Positions 56,826-63,767 of a DNA stretch of 64,000 bases are shown here, one piece after another (the first letter of the stretch is position 1; each line of letters starts with the position of its first letter). This DNA is from Mesorhizobium sp. Z1-4 (GTDB lineage: Bacteria; Pseudomonadota; Alphaproteobacteria; Rhizobiales; Rhizobiaceae), in the NCBI RefSeq assembly GCF_004000235.1, contig NZ_RCIO01000005.1, positions 168,940 through 232,939 of the forward strand, given 5' to 3'. The notes beneath the pieces were generated by a model. It worked only from the letters and a program-made list of their open reading frames with translations, made no database searches and was not told where the DNA came from. The position numbers and the translations under genes are program-made.

Positions 56826-58046
56826 CTACACGCGCCGAGCCGGTCGAACCGGCAGTCTACGGCGTGCGGTCGTGGCGGAATTGGTAGACGCGCAGCGTTG
56901 AGGTCGCTGTGGGGCAACCCGTGGAAGTTCGAGTCTTCTCGACCGCACCATAGGCTTTTCCAGGCCAATCAACTCACTGATTTTTCTTGCTGTTTTTTTT
57001 GCGTTTGGGCGCGCGCCTGCCGCATTTGGGCGCAACGTGTTCCTGATCTTTTCCGCTGCACCCTCGGCCATGCGCTTGCGCTCTGCATTCTTCGAATAGT
57101 GGGCGGCCATCGCCGAGCCGCGCACCCATCCGAATATTGATTCCAGTTCGCCATCCGATAGACCGGCTTCGGCATAGGCCGTCGCTGCGTATTTTCGCAG
57201 CCCGTGCGCCGATTTTTGCACCCCTGCCGCCCGGCAAGCCGCACGGAATGCATTGCCGAAGCTCTCTTTGGTGAAATTCCGACCCGTCTTCCCCACAATG
57301 AATGTCAGATCGCCTGTAGGCCCTTTCTCGATGGCCTCCTGCATGGTGTCCAGAACGGGCACATAGGCCCACACGCCTTCCTTCTGCGTCTCGACTGCAA
57401 TCATGCCGTCGCGAAGGTGCTGCCTGCCGAGAATGACGGCATCGCCTCTCCGGGCGCCGGTTCCGATCAACACCTCCAGCCAGACACGTTCGCTTGTGCC
57501 GAGTGCCCACGTTGCCCGATAGGCATCGACTTCCGCCTCCGACCAGATCTGAAAACCTGGCCCCTTGGGCCGGGGCGGATTCCTTACGCCGGCAGTTGGA
57601 TCGGCCGATACGTGTCCGGCCTCCAATGCCCAGCGGAATAAGCCCCTCATGGCGTCCAGAAAATTCCTCGCCTGAGCTGGCGTAGCGGCGCGATCATCAC
57701 GTCCGGCAATAATCGATTGTCGCGAAATATTGCGGTATGGTTTGTCACCGGCGCGCGCCATTATCCCTCTGAAAATGTTGTCTCTTTGCTTTCGCGTGGC
57801 TTTGGAAAAGCTGGCATAAATGGCCGTTTCGCGGTATCTTGCGATCAGCCATTCCAGCGTTCCCGCCGTGATGATTTTGCGTGTTGGCTCGCCGGAGGCG
57901 GCAAGCGCCGCCTGATATTTGACAATGAAATCATCGGCCCGGGGATCGGGCAAAGGAGTGCGCTTCCCTTTGCCGCGCCGGAAATAGTAATAGACGTGTC
58001 TGCCGCTTCGCTGGACGTTAACATAGGGAGGCAGTTTCCGGGGCAT
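56826..58046 (-). CDS. int: Tyrosine recombinase/integrase, C-terminus antisense to tRNA-Leu
   Basis: A site-specific integrase of 406 residues from the ATG at 58046 (protein MPRKLPPYVNVQRSG...); a TTG at 58058 is less likely. The N-terminus has FRRGKGKRTPLPDP. The catalytic domain shows the first Arg in GTGARRGDAVIL, HGLRKYAATAYAEAG (His-x-x-Arg), a Trp in IFGWVRGSA where His/Trp is usual, and the nucleophile Tyr in AAHYSKNAERKR. The frame does not stop before the tRNA. Its last 41 codons are the antisense of tRNA-Leu and a little beyond, so excision would change the protein's tail. Confidence 0.93.
   Translation of the reverse strand: MPRKLPPYVNVQRSGRHVYYYFRRGKGKRTPLPDPRADDFIVKYQAALAASGEPTRKIITAGTLEWLIARYRETAIYASFSKATRKQRDNIFRGIMARAGDKPYRNISRQSIIAGRDDRAATPAQARNFLDAMRGLFRWALEAGHVSADPTAGVRNPPRPKGPGFQIWSEAEVDAYRATWALGTSERVWLEVLIGTGARRGDAVILGRQHLRDGMIAVETQKEGVWAYVPVLDTMQEAIEKGPTGDLTFIVGKTGRNFTKESFGNAFRAACRAAGVQKSAHGLRKYAATAYAEAGLSDGELESIFGWVRGSAMAAHYSKNAERKRMAEGAAEKIRNTLRPNAAGARPNAKKTARKISELIGLEKPMVRSRRLELPRVAPQRPQRCASTNSATTARRRLPVRPARRV
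56866..56950 (+). tRNA. tRNA-Leu (anticodon GAG)
   Basis: A full cloverleaf: acceptor GCGGTCG pairing with CGACCGC, D-arm with GGAATTGGTAGACGC, anticodon stem CAGCG/CGCTG with loop TTGAGGT, a long variable arm (TGGGGCAACCCG), T-loop GTTCGAGTC, and encoded CCA. Its 3' end borders the integrase gene on the opposite strand, the classic arrangement of a tRNA attachment site. Confidence 0.97.
56920..56950 (+). other. Probable attachment site (attL) in the 3' part of tRNA-Leu
   Basis: Tyrosine-recombinase elements usually use the T-arm and acceptor end of a tRNA as the crossover. The tRNA is intact and the integrase begins reading inward directly from here. The exact core length cannot be set because the second copy (attR) lies beyond the window. 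Confidence 0.6.
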
Positions 58047-58054
58047 GTCGAAGG

Positions 58055-58228
58055 TCAAAGCCGTATGACCTCCGCATCGTCAATTGCCCGCTCTTTCTGT
58101 GCGAGAGTTGCGGGGATAAGGCGGATAACCTTCTCGCCCACCTTGATCTCTATAACGCCGCCCTCAGCCTCAGCCGCCTTCAAGAGCGTCTGAGCTTCGC
58201 GCTGAGTGAGCGGCAAGGCCCGTGTCAT
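58055..58228 (-). CDS. Small phage protein upstream of integrase
   Basis: A 57-residue protein (MTRALPLTQREAQTLLKAAE...) with an N-terminal helix and a beta-strand pair around GGVIEIKVGEKVIRLIP. It sits where an excisionase would be, eight bases before the integrase ATG, but no helix-turn-helix is seen. Similar short proteins occur in rhizobial prophages. Function is unknown. The ATG at 58228 is chosen over a longer open frame because it overlaps the preceding gene's stop by four bases. Confidence 0.6.
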   Translation of the reverse strand: MTRALPLTQREAQTLLKAAEAEGGVIEIKVGEKVIRLIPATLAQKERAIDDAEVIRL

Positions 58229-58458
58229 CTGCGCTTGTCCTGGGTGGGGCGGATCAAGGATTTTGCATCGCCGCACAGCGGGCAATTCAGCGTCATATCA
58301 GTGCGTGTGAGCGTGATCTTGCCGCAACAACGGTGTGAGGGACGCTTGGCGGCACAGTGAGCACGTACAACCGTATCGCGGATCGAGGTATAAACCTCAG
58401 CCTCCTTAGCCCGGACGGGCGTTGGCGTGAGGCACGAATTGATTTCAGGCCGTGCCAT
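58225..58458 (-). CDS. Small cysteine-rich (zinc-ribbon-like) phage protein
   Basis: A 77-residue basic protein with cysteine pairs in HRCCGKI and NCPLCGDAK, consistent with one zinc ribbon. Function is unknown. It overlaps the genes on both sides by a few bases, part of the coupled chain. Confidence 0.55.
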   Translation of the reverse strand: MARPEINSCLTPTPVRAKEAEVYTSIRDTVVRAHCAAKRPSHRCCGKITLTRTDMTLNCPLCGDAKSLIRPTQDKRR

Positions 58459-58906
58459 CTACCCTTCCTCCATAGAACCGGAGAAGGGCGAGCAGCAGAG
58501 CGATGGCGGGGGTTGGCCCGAACGAATAGTCATGGTCTGACGTGATGACGCCCTTCTGTCGAACCTGTGCGGCGAATGGGTGTTGTTCCATGTCGGTTGT
58601 GCCCGCGCCCCATGTCCATCCCGGCCGCATCTTCTCAACAAGAGCGATAGCCGCGTCGAGCGAGGCGGTGTAGGCGGGCACGGGCGGATTGTGGTATCCC
58701 TCGCACTGAAAGTTGCGGCTGTACTCGCCGGGGTCTATGGTCCCGAGAACGCATTCATCGTGAGGCGGGCGCGTCGAACGCGCAAGAATGAACCTGTCGC
58801 TCTCGCGAACAGTTCGGCCATCGAAGTGCGCCCATATGAGGCAGTCGATTTCCCGATCCGGCCTTTCCAGCTTCTCCAGCCGCTCAATAAGCTCTTTCCT
58901 ATCCAT
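58445..58906 (-). CDS. Phage ABA-sandwich-like protein
   Basis: A 153-residue protein (MDRKELIERLEKLERPDREID...). The segments DREIDCLIWAHFDG, PPVPAYTASLDAAIALVEKM and RPGWTWGAGTTD match a common hypothetical phage protein pattern with an alpha-beta-alpha sandwich. No biochemical role is known. The frame is open for 73 codons upstream, but the ATG at 58906 overlaps the previous gene end by eight bases and gives the usual start. Confidence 0.6.
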   Translation of the reverse strand: MDRKELIERLEKLERPDREIDCLIWAHFDGRTVRESDRFILARSTRPPHDECVLGTIDPGEYSRNFQCEGYHNPPVPAYTASLDAAIALVEKMRPGWTWGAGTTDMEQHPFAAQVRQKGVITSDHDYSFGPTPAIALLLALLRFYGGRVDGTA

Positions 58907-59174
58907 CAGACTGTTCCTTGAGTGCTTCACGGCCTGTGGGTTGAAACTCGCCGCACCATGATTGCTGATGGACCATGGGCCATGCGTCGTTGAGAAACTT
59001 GCCACTCGGAGATGCTTCGGCGGGCCGCCCGCCCATTGATGTTCCGCGACTAAGCACCCATGCCGAAGGGGCGAAGGGTGGGAAGCGACGGCAGTACCCT
59101 CCGCCCATCGCGAATCCATGATCATCGCGCGCAGCCCAAAAGCGACAGTTGCCGCATTCTTCCGTCAGCTTCAT
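58899..59174 (-). CDS. Small phage protein with four conserved cysteines
   Basis: A 91-residue protein that starts MKLTEECGNCRFWAARD and has YCRRFPPFAP and a late SWCGEFQP. The four-cysteine layout, CGNCRFW...YCRR...CGEF, recurs in small phage proteins and suggests a metal site. Function unknown. Confidence 0.6.
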   Translation of the reverse strand: MKLTEECGNCRFWAARDDHGFAMGGGYCRRFPPFAPSAWVLSRGTSMGGRPAEASPSGKFLNDAWPMVHQQSWCGEFQPTGREALKEQSDG

Positions 59175-59435
59175 TTACCGGCCCTCCGGGTTGAGGGAGC
59201 GGTCCTTGAATGCGTCGACAACTTCGGCGCGCATTCGTTCTATTTGGCGCTCAACCTCGCGGAGCGGTCTCAGCACGGCGTCACGCTCTGCCCGCTTTCG
59301 AACGTGGCGGGGGTGGATACGGGGTGCGTAACGCCCATCGATAGATGCAATCTGGCCGCGAACTTTGAGAAGCGCGGAGACCAAACCGTCGCGCGCTCCA
59401 AGCAGTCGCGCAGATTCATTCTCCCGCGCGCTCAT
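59175..59435 (-). CDS. Small helical phage protein
   Basis: An 86-residue, highly charged protein, rich in Arg and Glu (RPLREVERQIERMRAEVVDAF), likely a two-helix coiled coil. No family recognised. It begins with ATG, overlaps the previous gene's stop by four bases, and ends next to the start of the downstream gene. Confidence 0.5.
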   Translation of the reverse strand: MSARENESARLLGARDGLVSALLKVRGQIASIDGRYAPRIHPRHVRKRAERDAVLRPLREVERQIERMRAEVVDAFKDRSLNPEGR

Positions 59436-59641
59436 GACGGCTGACCTTCGAGAGCGGAGGCAGCTTCGTTCATAACTCGCGTGTCAGCGCCGCGACATTT
59501 ATCAGGGCCATCCTCCGTTCCGCCGCATACCGGGCAGGGCTTACCTGAAAAGTCCTTGCAGTAGTCGGGCGAGCGCGTGTCAAAAGGGCATACCGGCAAA
59601 GACTGCCGCAACCGCTCCACTAGCTCTTTTATCTCAGCCAC
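59432..59641 (-). CDS. Small zinc-ribbon phage protein
   Basis: A 69-residue protein starting with GTG. It has cysteines in VCPFDTRSPDYCKDF, PCPVCGGTED and DKCRG, which could bind one zinc. Similar proteins occur among Lar-like and zinc-ribbon phage ORFs, but no role can be assigned. It overlaps both neighbours. Confidence 0.5.
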   Translation of the reverse strand: MAEIKELVERLRQSLPVCPFDTRSPDYCKDFSGKPCPVCGGTEDGPDKCRGADTRVMNEAASALEGQPS

Positions 59642-59987
59642 GATTGTCCCCCTTGTTGGTGAGGGTGCGGGCGCGGATGAAATGCTCGGCTCGCATGACG
59701 GCTATCCGCCCGCGAAGCTTGTTAGTCATTTCAATCAGGTCGTCGTCTCCCAGATCGTATCGAGACAGGGCCTCGCTAAACGGCCTCAGCCCCTCCCTCA
59801 GCGCCTTGTTCTCATCCGCAAGGGCGGTGATGAGGTCGGCGGCTTTGAAGGGAGTGTCATCACGCACAAGCGTTTCAACTGCGCTCGACGCGATCAGGGC
59901 GTCGTCGCATCGTGCCCACGTACCGGGCTTGCGAAGCGCCTTCACCACTGCCTCTACTGGCAGTGCTGGCTTTACGGGGTCAGGCAT
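59634..59987 (-). CDS. Hypothetical phage protein
   Basis: A 117-residue, mostly helical protein (ADLITALADENKALREGLRPFSEAL; key part ADENKALREGLRPF) with a coiled-coil middle. The pattern is common in phage ORFs of the Ead/Ea22-like kind, but I do not recognise a family with confidence. It overlaps the upstream gene by eight bases. Confidence 0.5.
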   Translation of the reverse strand: MPDPVKPALPVEAVVKALRKPGTWARCDDALIASSAVETLVRDDTPFKAADLITALADENKALREGLRPFSEALSRYDLGDDDLIEMTNKLRGRIAVMRAEHFIRARTLTNKGDNRG

Positions 59988-60603
59988 GGTCAGATTCCAT
60001 CTGATCGATGTTGCAGCGGTGAACGGTGAAGGTGAGCGCTACAACCCATGGGTTCGCTTCCCAGCCGAAGCCACGCTTTTCGTTGAGGGAGTTCCAGAGG
60101 TCGCGGAACCAGTCGCACGGGTTCGGTCCATCGGCCATGTTCGGGAACTCGCAACCCTCGTCCATGGCGTCGCCACGGCTGATCTCCTGCACCCGCTGGA
60201 CACGGACGTCGGTCACAGTGAGGGTGAGGCGCGATGCCCAGCGGGGCATGTAGCGCCCGTGGCGGTAGCGCCCGGCCTCTCGCATGGTCCACTTTGTTGG
60301 TCGCACCGAACCGTCCTCTTCGTACAGGACCGGCTCGCAATCGGCGATTAGGCTAGGGCGACATTCGTCCAGTCTGCTGTCCGCCCGCCAAGCCTCGCGG
60401 ACATAGAGGCGGTCGCCGATGGCGTGCGTGCGTGGCCAGCGGTAAGGTGCACCGTGTTCGTCGTAGGCCGTTACGATCCCGTCGCGCACGAAGGCGGGCG
60501 GCTCGTCGCACCCCAAGTCCAGCATCCGCCTCGTCTGCGTCTTGCGGCCGTCGAGAAGTGCTCGGACCATCGGGCCGGAAAAGAGGATCGATCTATCAGC
60601 CAT
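59980..60603 (-). CDS. ASCH/PUA-like phage protein
   Basis: A 207-residue protein that starts ADRSILFSGPMVRALLDGRKTQTRR, a hallmark of a phage family with an ASCH (PUA-like) fold. It continues with IGDRLYVREAWRAD, MPRWASRLTLTVTDVRVQRVQEIS and WFRDLWNSLN. ASCH domains are thought to bind RNA or modified bases; no activity is shown for this one. It adjoins the HNH gene directly. Confidence 0.72.
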   Translation of the reverse strand: MADRSILFSGPMVRALLDGRKTQTRRMLDLGCDEPPAFVRDGIVTAYDEHGAPYRWPRTHAIGDRLYVREAWRADSRLDECRPSLIADCEPVLYEEDGSVRPTKWTMREAGRYRHGRYMPRWASRLTLTVTDVRVQRVQEISRGDAMDEGCEFPNMADGPNPCDWFRDLWNSLNEKRGFGWEANPWVVALTFTVHRCNIDQMESDHA

Positions 60604-61032
60604 CTACTCCATCTCCTTTATTGACCGGGGCTGGGCGAAAAGCCGCTTAGGAGGCAGGCTTTGTGTTGCTCTCGCCTCTCGCTTTGCCTTGTGTGCGGAT
60701 AGGCCAAAGCCTCTGCCTGGTATCTTCTGCTTGGGGCGGATGGCGCCGGTATGTTTCTGGCGGATGCGGGCCGTCTTTGATTTCTCGGCTACGTCTCGAG
60801 CGGTTTTGCTGACATGGCAACGCGCATGAACAGGCGCGAGATTGCTTTCGCGATGCTCTCCGCCGTTGATCATGGCGCGAACGTGATCCGCTTGCCAGGA
60901 TTCCGCCACTTTGATCGGCAGCTTGCACAGGTGGCACTTGCCGTTGTCGCGGTCATAGACGCGCTGGCGCACTCGAGGCGGGATATTCTGCCCGTCATGC
61001 TTGGCTATCCATTCGGGGACGGGGCGGGTCAC
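60604..61032 (-). CDS. HNH endonuclease
   Basis: A 142-residue nuclease-like protein starting with GTG. The beta-beta-alpha-metal core shows VYDRDNGKCHLCKLPI, WQADHVRAMINGGEHRESNLAPVHARCHVSK (key part ADHVRAMINGG and NLAPVHARCH), with zinc-type cysteines CHLC and the His/Asn residues of the active site. The basic C-terminal half may contact DNA. In a phage early region it may help recombination or packaging. It could also be a homing-type nuclease. Confidence 0.82.
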   Translation of the reverse strand: MTRPVPEWIAKHDGQNIPPRVRQRVYDRDNGKCHLCKLPIKVAESWQADHVRAMINGGEHRESNLAPVHARCHVSKTARDVAEKSKTARIRQKHTGAIRPKQKIPGRGFGLSAHKAKREARATQSLPPKRLFAQPRSIKEME

Positions 61033-61436
61033 TCAACTTCCTCCGCCATGTATTTCGGATGCTGCGAAGTCATGTGTCGGTGAAGGTTTTGGAAAGAGCG
61101 ATTGCAGCATGGGCATAGGCCTGCCGTGGCGCGTTTCTTCAGTTTGGTGATCTGGCCTTTGCGGGCGGATGCCGAGCGTTCGGCAGCTTCACGCAATTCG
61201 CGCTGGCGAGTAATTTCATCGTCCTTTTGCGCCAATCGCTGCTTTAACTGGTCACGTTCTCGCCGGACGGCTTCACGATCCCGGCGGCCTTCTCTGTAGC
61301 CACGAGAGTGACCGTTCGGGCACTGCCAGAACCCGCCCTCTTCGACGCAAGTATCGAACATCATCTTGGGGATGGCGTGCCAGACACCGCAGTTGCCACA
61401 TTGGAGAACATGCAATTCAGTTGTGTCGCCGTACAT
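61029..61436 (-). CDS. Phage protein with zinc ribbon, coiled coil and C2H2-like finger
   Basis: A 135-residue protein in three parts: an N-terminal ribbon (LQCGNCGVWHAIPK ... QCPNGHSRGY), a charged coiled coil (RRERDQLKQRLAQKDDEITR), and a C-terminal C2H2-like finger (GLCPCCNRSFQNLHRHMTSQHP). The finger has the spacing C-x2-C-x7-H-x4-H-like. The ATG at 61436 shares an A with the upstream TGA (TGATG), so it is preferred over a GTG at 61442. Function unknown; nucleic-acid binding is likely. Confidence 0.65.
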   Translation of the reverse strand: MYGDTTELHVLQCGNCGVWHAIPKMMFDTCVEEGGFWQCPNGHSRGYREGRRDREAVRRERDQLKQRLAQKDDEITRQRELREAAERSASARKGQITKLKKRATAGLCPCCNRSFQNLHRHMTSQHPKYMAEEVE

Positions 61437-61681
61437 CACCACGTTTCCCTTACCCGCGCCCTGTCTTTGTGATCAGGGAATAGCTTCACTAAATCCGCAT
61501 GAATGATTTCACGCTTGGCCCTGATGATTGCTGCCGAGCCTCGCTTATGAGACTTCCTGCATTTGCGTAGGGCCATATCCAGTTCGGCCATACGCGGGTC
61601 GATCCGGTACAAAGCCTTTCTGGCTTTCCAGTTGGCCCAGCTGTTGATTGCGCGGCGTGTGAGAACGCGGAATCTGGTCAT
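61436..61681 (-). CDS. Small basic phage protein
   Basis: An 81-residue, Arg/Lys-rich protein (MTRFRVLTRRAINSWANWK...) with a helical middle. No family recognised. It overlaps the NinB-like gene by four bases upstream and is coupled to the finger protein downstream. Confidence 0.5.
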   Translation of the reverse strand: MTRFRVLTRRAINSWANWKARKALYRIDPRMAELDMALRKCRKSHKRGSAAIIRAKREIIHADLVKLFPDHKDRARVRETW

Positions 61682-62118
61682 GCCGCCCTCCGTGCTTCCG
61701 GGTCTGTCAGGATGACGCCTTGCTCGGAAAAGTGCCGGTGAACGCCATCTAGGTATGCTGCTTTCTGTTTTGTGGTCATGATCCTCGTCACCCCGAAATC
61801 GAAGGGTTCCATCATCAGGGCCAGCTTTTGCGGGTAGGAAAGGGGCTTGACGATTTCGTCATACCGAAGCCGGAAAGCCTCGTTTTCACTCCGCAGGATC
61901 GGGACGCCGATGGTCAGTTTGCAATAGCCACGGGCTTCCTCTGCGGTGATGTCGCCCTTCTGCTCGGCAATTTCCTTCATCCAGAGCCGCTGTAGTTTGT
62001 TCTGTTCGGTCGAGCGGTGCTTACCCGCGACAATCGAAACCGTGAAAGGCAACTTCTGCCCTTCAAGCAATCGGACAAGCATTGCCCGGTCGTGCTCGGT
62101 TTCGACTATGCGGTCCAT
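61678..62118 (-). CDS. NinB-like phage recombination protein
   Basis: A 146-residue protein (MDRIVETEHDRAMLVRLLEG...). The segment FTVSIVAGKHRSTEQNKLQRLWM resembles the RS-x-x-QN-x-x-LW core of lambda NinB (Orf), and the end (DGVHRHFSEQGVILTDPEAR) has a matching helix. Lambda NinB binds SSB and single-stranded DNA and helps load annealase. That fits the neighbours here, an SSB-tip protein and ERF. Assignment is by motif only. The ATG at 62118 is two bases after the upstream stop. Confidence 0.55.
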   Translation of the reverse strand: MDRIVETEHDRAMLVRLLEGQKLPFTVSIVAGKHRSTEQNKLQRLWMKEIAEQKGDITAEEARGYCKLTIGVPILRSENEAFRLRYDEIVKPLSYPQKLALMMEPFDFGVTRIMTTKQKAAYLDGVHRHFSEQGVILTDPEARRAA

Positions 62119-62119
62119 G

Positions 62120-62431
62120 TCACCGCCACTCGCAAAGGAAGGGCACTTCGTCATCCAGATCTGGCGCCGCGCCGCCATACGATCCCTGCGTGCGCGGGTC
62201 GTCGCGGTCGTACATGCCTTGCTCGCGCTGAATTTCGCGAGCGCGCTGTTCCTTCGGCTTGACCGTCAGGCTGTAGAACTTGGACCCGTCGCGGCTATTC
62301 GTTTTCAGCCAGCCGTTTATCCAATAGTCGGTTCCCTCGACGTTGATTGAACCAGCGATGTCCGGGTGGCTGTCCTTTTCCTTGCGGTCGTTCTTGGCGA
62401 TGGTGCCGCGATTGGTGTTGTCGTAAGCCAT
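62120..62431 (-). CDS. Phage protein with SSB-like acidic tip
   Basis: A 103-residue protein (MAYDNTNRGTIAKNDRKEKD...). A small beta-rich domain (DIAGSINVEGTDYWINGWLK; SKFYSLTVKPKE) is followed by a Gly-rich tail ending DLDDEVPFLCEWR. The DDEVPF stretch is like the SSB C-terminal tip (DDDIPF) that recruits repair proteins, though here five residues follow it. The N-terminal domain resembles DUF736-like proteins. A single-strand DNA binding role is inferred from tip and position. Confidence 0.55.
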   Translation of the reverse strand: MAYDNTNRGTIAKNDRKEKDSHPDIAGSINVEGTDYWINGWLKTNSRDGSKFYSLTVKPKEQRAREIQREQGMYDRDDPRTQGSYGGAAPDLDDEVPFLCEWR

Positions 62432-62436
62432 GCGTC

Positions 62437-63147
62437 CTATCCTGCGTTTAGCGGGTGGTTGCGAAGATCGTGGCCGTTGGCTTCGATGGCGTCTCGTTCC
62501 GCCATGGCGCGCAATTCTTTCTCGGCCTTGTCGAATTCCTCAGCGGCAGCATCACACCAAGCGGTGGGCCATTTGTCGGCGACTGCTTTCTTTGACCAAG
62601 CCTGGCGCAAGGTATTGAGCCTGACCGGCGTGCCGCACTCGCGGATTTCTTTGGTCATCTCGGTCCAGACATCATCCCGTTTGAGCGATGCGCTGGACTG
62701 GCGCTTTGCTGTAGGTTCCGCGCCCTTGTCGTGTTCGCTTACGACTTCCGGGTCGTCGCCGGTTTCGATCTGGAACAGCTTGAACAGGACGTATTTATTC
62801 GCGCCGGTTATGGCCTTGTAGACGCCCTTGTCGCCTACCGCGCCGTTCTTAGCACGGTCATTTCCCATGCCTGCCGCGCCGATTTTCTCGGGCCAGACAT
62901 CGCCGTCCTTGTGCGCCAGCGTGTATTCCATTTCGACGCTGACATTGCCGTGGTCATCGACCGGGGAAACCCTCTTGACCGAGGGGATGAGAAGCAAACC
63001 GGCCTCGAGCATCGCGGGACGCAATTTGTCGAGCAAATCGGCTTCGCCAGCATACTTGTAGCCGTGAAATGCGTTCTTGCCGGTTTTCTGCACATAGCCG
63101 ACTTTCGACATGACCTCGTGCAGCGCTTTTGCTATTGTTGCAGACAT
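62437..63147 (-). CDS. erf: ERF-family single-strand annealing protein
   Basis: A 236-residue phage recombinase of the ERF superfamily, which anneals complementary single strands during phage recombination or circularisation. Characteristic segments are VGYVQKTGKNAFHGYKYAGEADLL (key part GYKYAGEADL), AGLLLIPSV, EYTLAHKDG and the long GAVGDKGVYKAITGANKYVLFKLFQIETGDDPE, here seen as KAITGANKYVLFKLFQI. The C-terminal part is variable. The downstream SSB-tip and NinB-like genes complete a recombination module. Confidence 0.88.
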   Translation of the reverse strand: MSATIAKALHEVMSKVGYVQKTGKNAFHGYKYAGEADLLDKLRPAMLEAGLLLIPSVKRVSPVDDHGNVSVEMEYTLAHKDGDVWPEKIGAAGMGNDRAKNGAVGDKGVYKAITGANKYVLFKLFQIETGDDPEVVSEHDKGAEPTAKRQSSASLKRDDVWTEMTKEIRECGTPVRLNTLRQAWSKKAVADKWPTAWCDAAAEEFDKAEKELRAMAERDAIEANGHDLRNHPLNAG

Positions 63148-63299
63148 CAGGCTTTCCTCATGAGGTAGTGCCGCCAGTACCAGCGGGCATTTCGGACAAG
63201 GCGCTTGACCTCATCGGGGCGGTTCGCGGCCTTCCATTCACGGGCTGTTTTCAGGAGCCCAAGAGCGCATTCGCGACAGGCGAGAGCGAAGCTCATCAT
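63147..63299 (-). CDS. Small phage protein
   Basis: A 50-residue basic helical protein (MMSFALACRECALGLLK...). Its stop shares a base with the ERF start (TGATG) and its own start shares a base with the upstream stop, so it belongs to the coupled chain. Function unknown. Confidence 0.5.
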   Translation of the reverse strand: MMSFALACRECALGLLKTAREWKAANRPDEVKRLVRNARWYWRHYLMRKA

Positions 63300-63424
63300 C
63301 ACCCTCCAATCCCATAGATGATGAAGCCGAGAGCGCCGCACACGCCAAACCAGACGATCATCTTCGCCGCGTCGTTGGCTATGTCGGCTATGATCTGATG
63401 GAGAGGATCTGTGCGCTCACGCAT
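63299..63424 (-). CDS. 41-residue membrane microprotein of the prophage
   Basis: A short gene starting MRERTDPLHQIIADIAND with one membrane helix (MIVWFGVCGALGFIIYGIGG). Its ATG lies inside the end of the upstream gene (eight-base overlap) and its TGA overlaps the next ATG (TGATG). This tight coupling is the main evidence that it is real. Function unknown; small inner-membrane phage proteins are often involved in host interference or exclusion. Confidence 0.55.
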   Translation of the reverse strand: MRERTDPLHQIIADIANDAAKMIVWFGVCGALGFIIYGIGG

Positions 63425-63767
63425 CTTCGTACTCCCGTTCATCAGCCCATTGGCTGGCATCAAAAAGCCCATCCCTGAGCGGTTCCATCATGCATTCCCG
63501 AATGCCCTTCACATCGAAACGGTCATCATTGCCGAGAGAGGCAGCGACAGACGAAACCGCCAGCGTGCAATCGAGCATGATTTCAGCAACACGCAGGGCC
63601 ACGTTTTCAATGTAGTTGTGGGCTGAATCCCGCTGCCTTTGGACAGTCATCATCGATGCGACAGGCACCGAAGCCTCAAGCGCCTGCAATTCCCGGATGG
63701 CCTTGCGCAGATGTGCGCGGACTTCCTCTTGCGGGGTTGTGACGTGGTGCTGGTCGCAGATGGTCAT
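63417..63767 (-). CDS. Hypothetical phage protein
   Basis: A 116-residue, mainly helical protein (MTICDQHHVTTPQEEVRAHL...). It has HLRKAIRELQALEASV and ALRVAEIMLDCTLAVSSVAA. No family recognised. The ATG at 63767 is preferred over an open stretch upstream because it overlaps the preceding gene's end by four bases. Confidence 0.5.
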   Translation of the reverse strand: MTICDQHHVTTPQEEVRAHLRKAIRELQALEASVPVASMMTVQRQRDSAHNYIENVALRVAEIMLDCTLAVSSVAASLGNDDRFDVKGIRECMMEPLRDGLFDASQWADEREYEDA

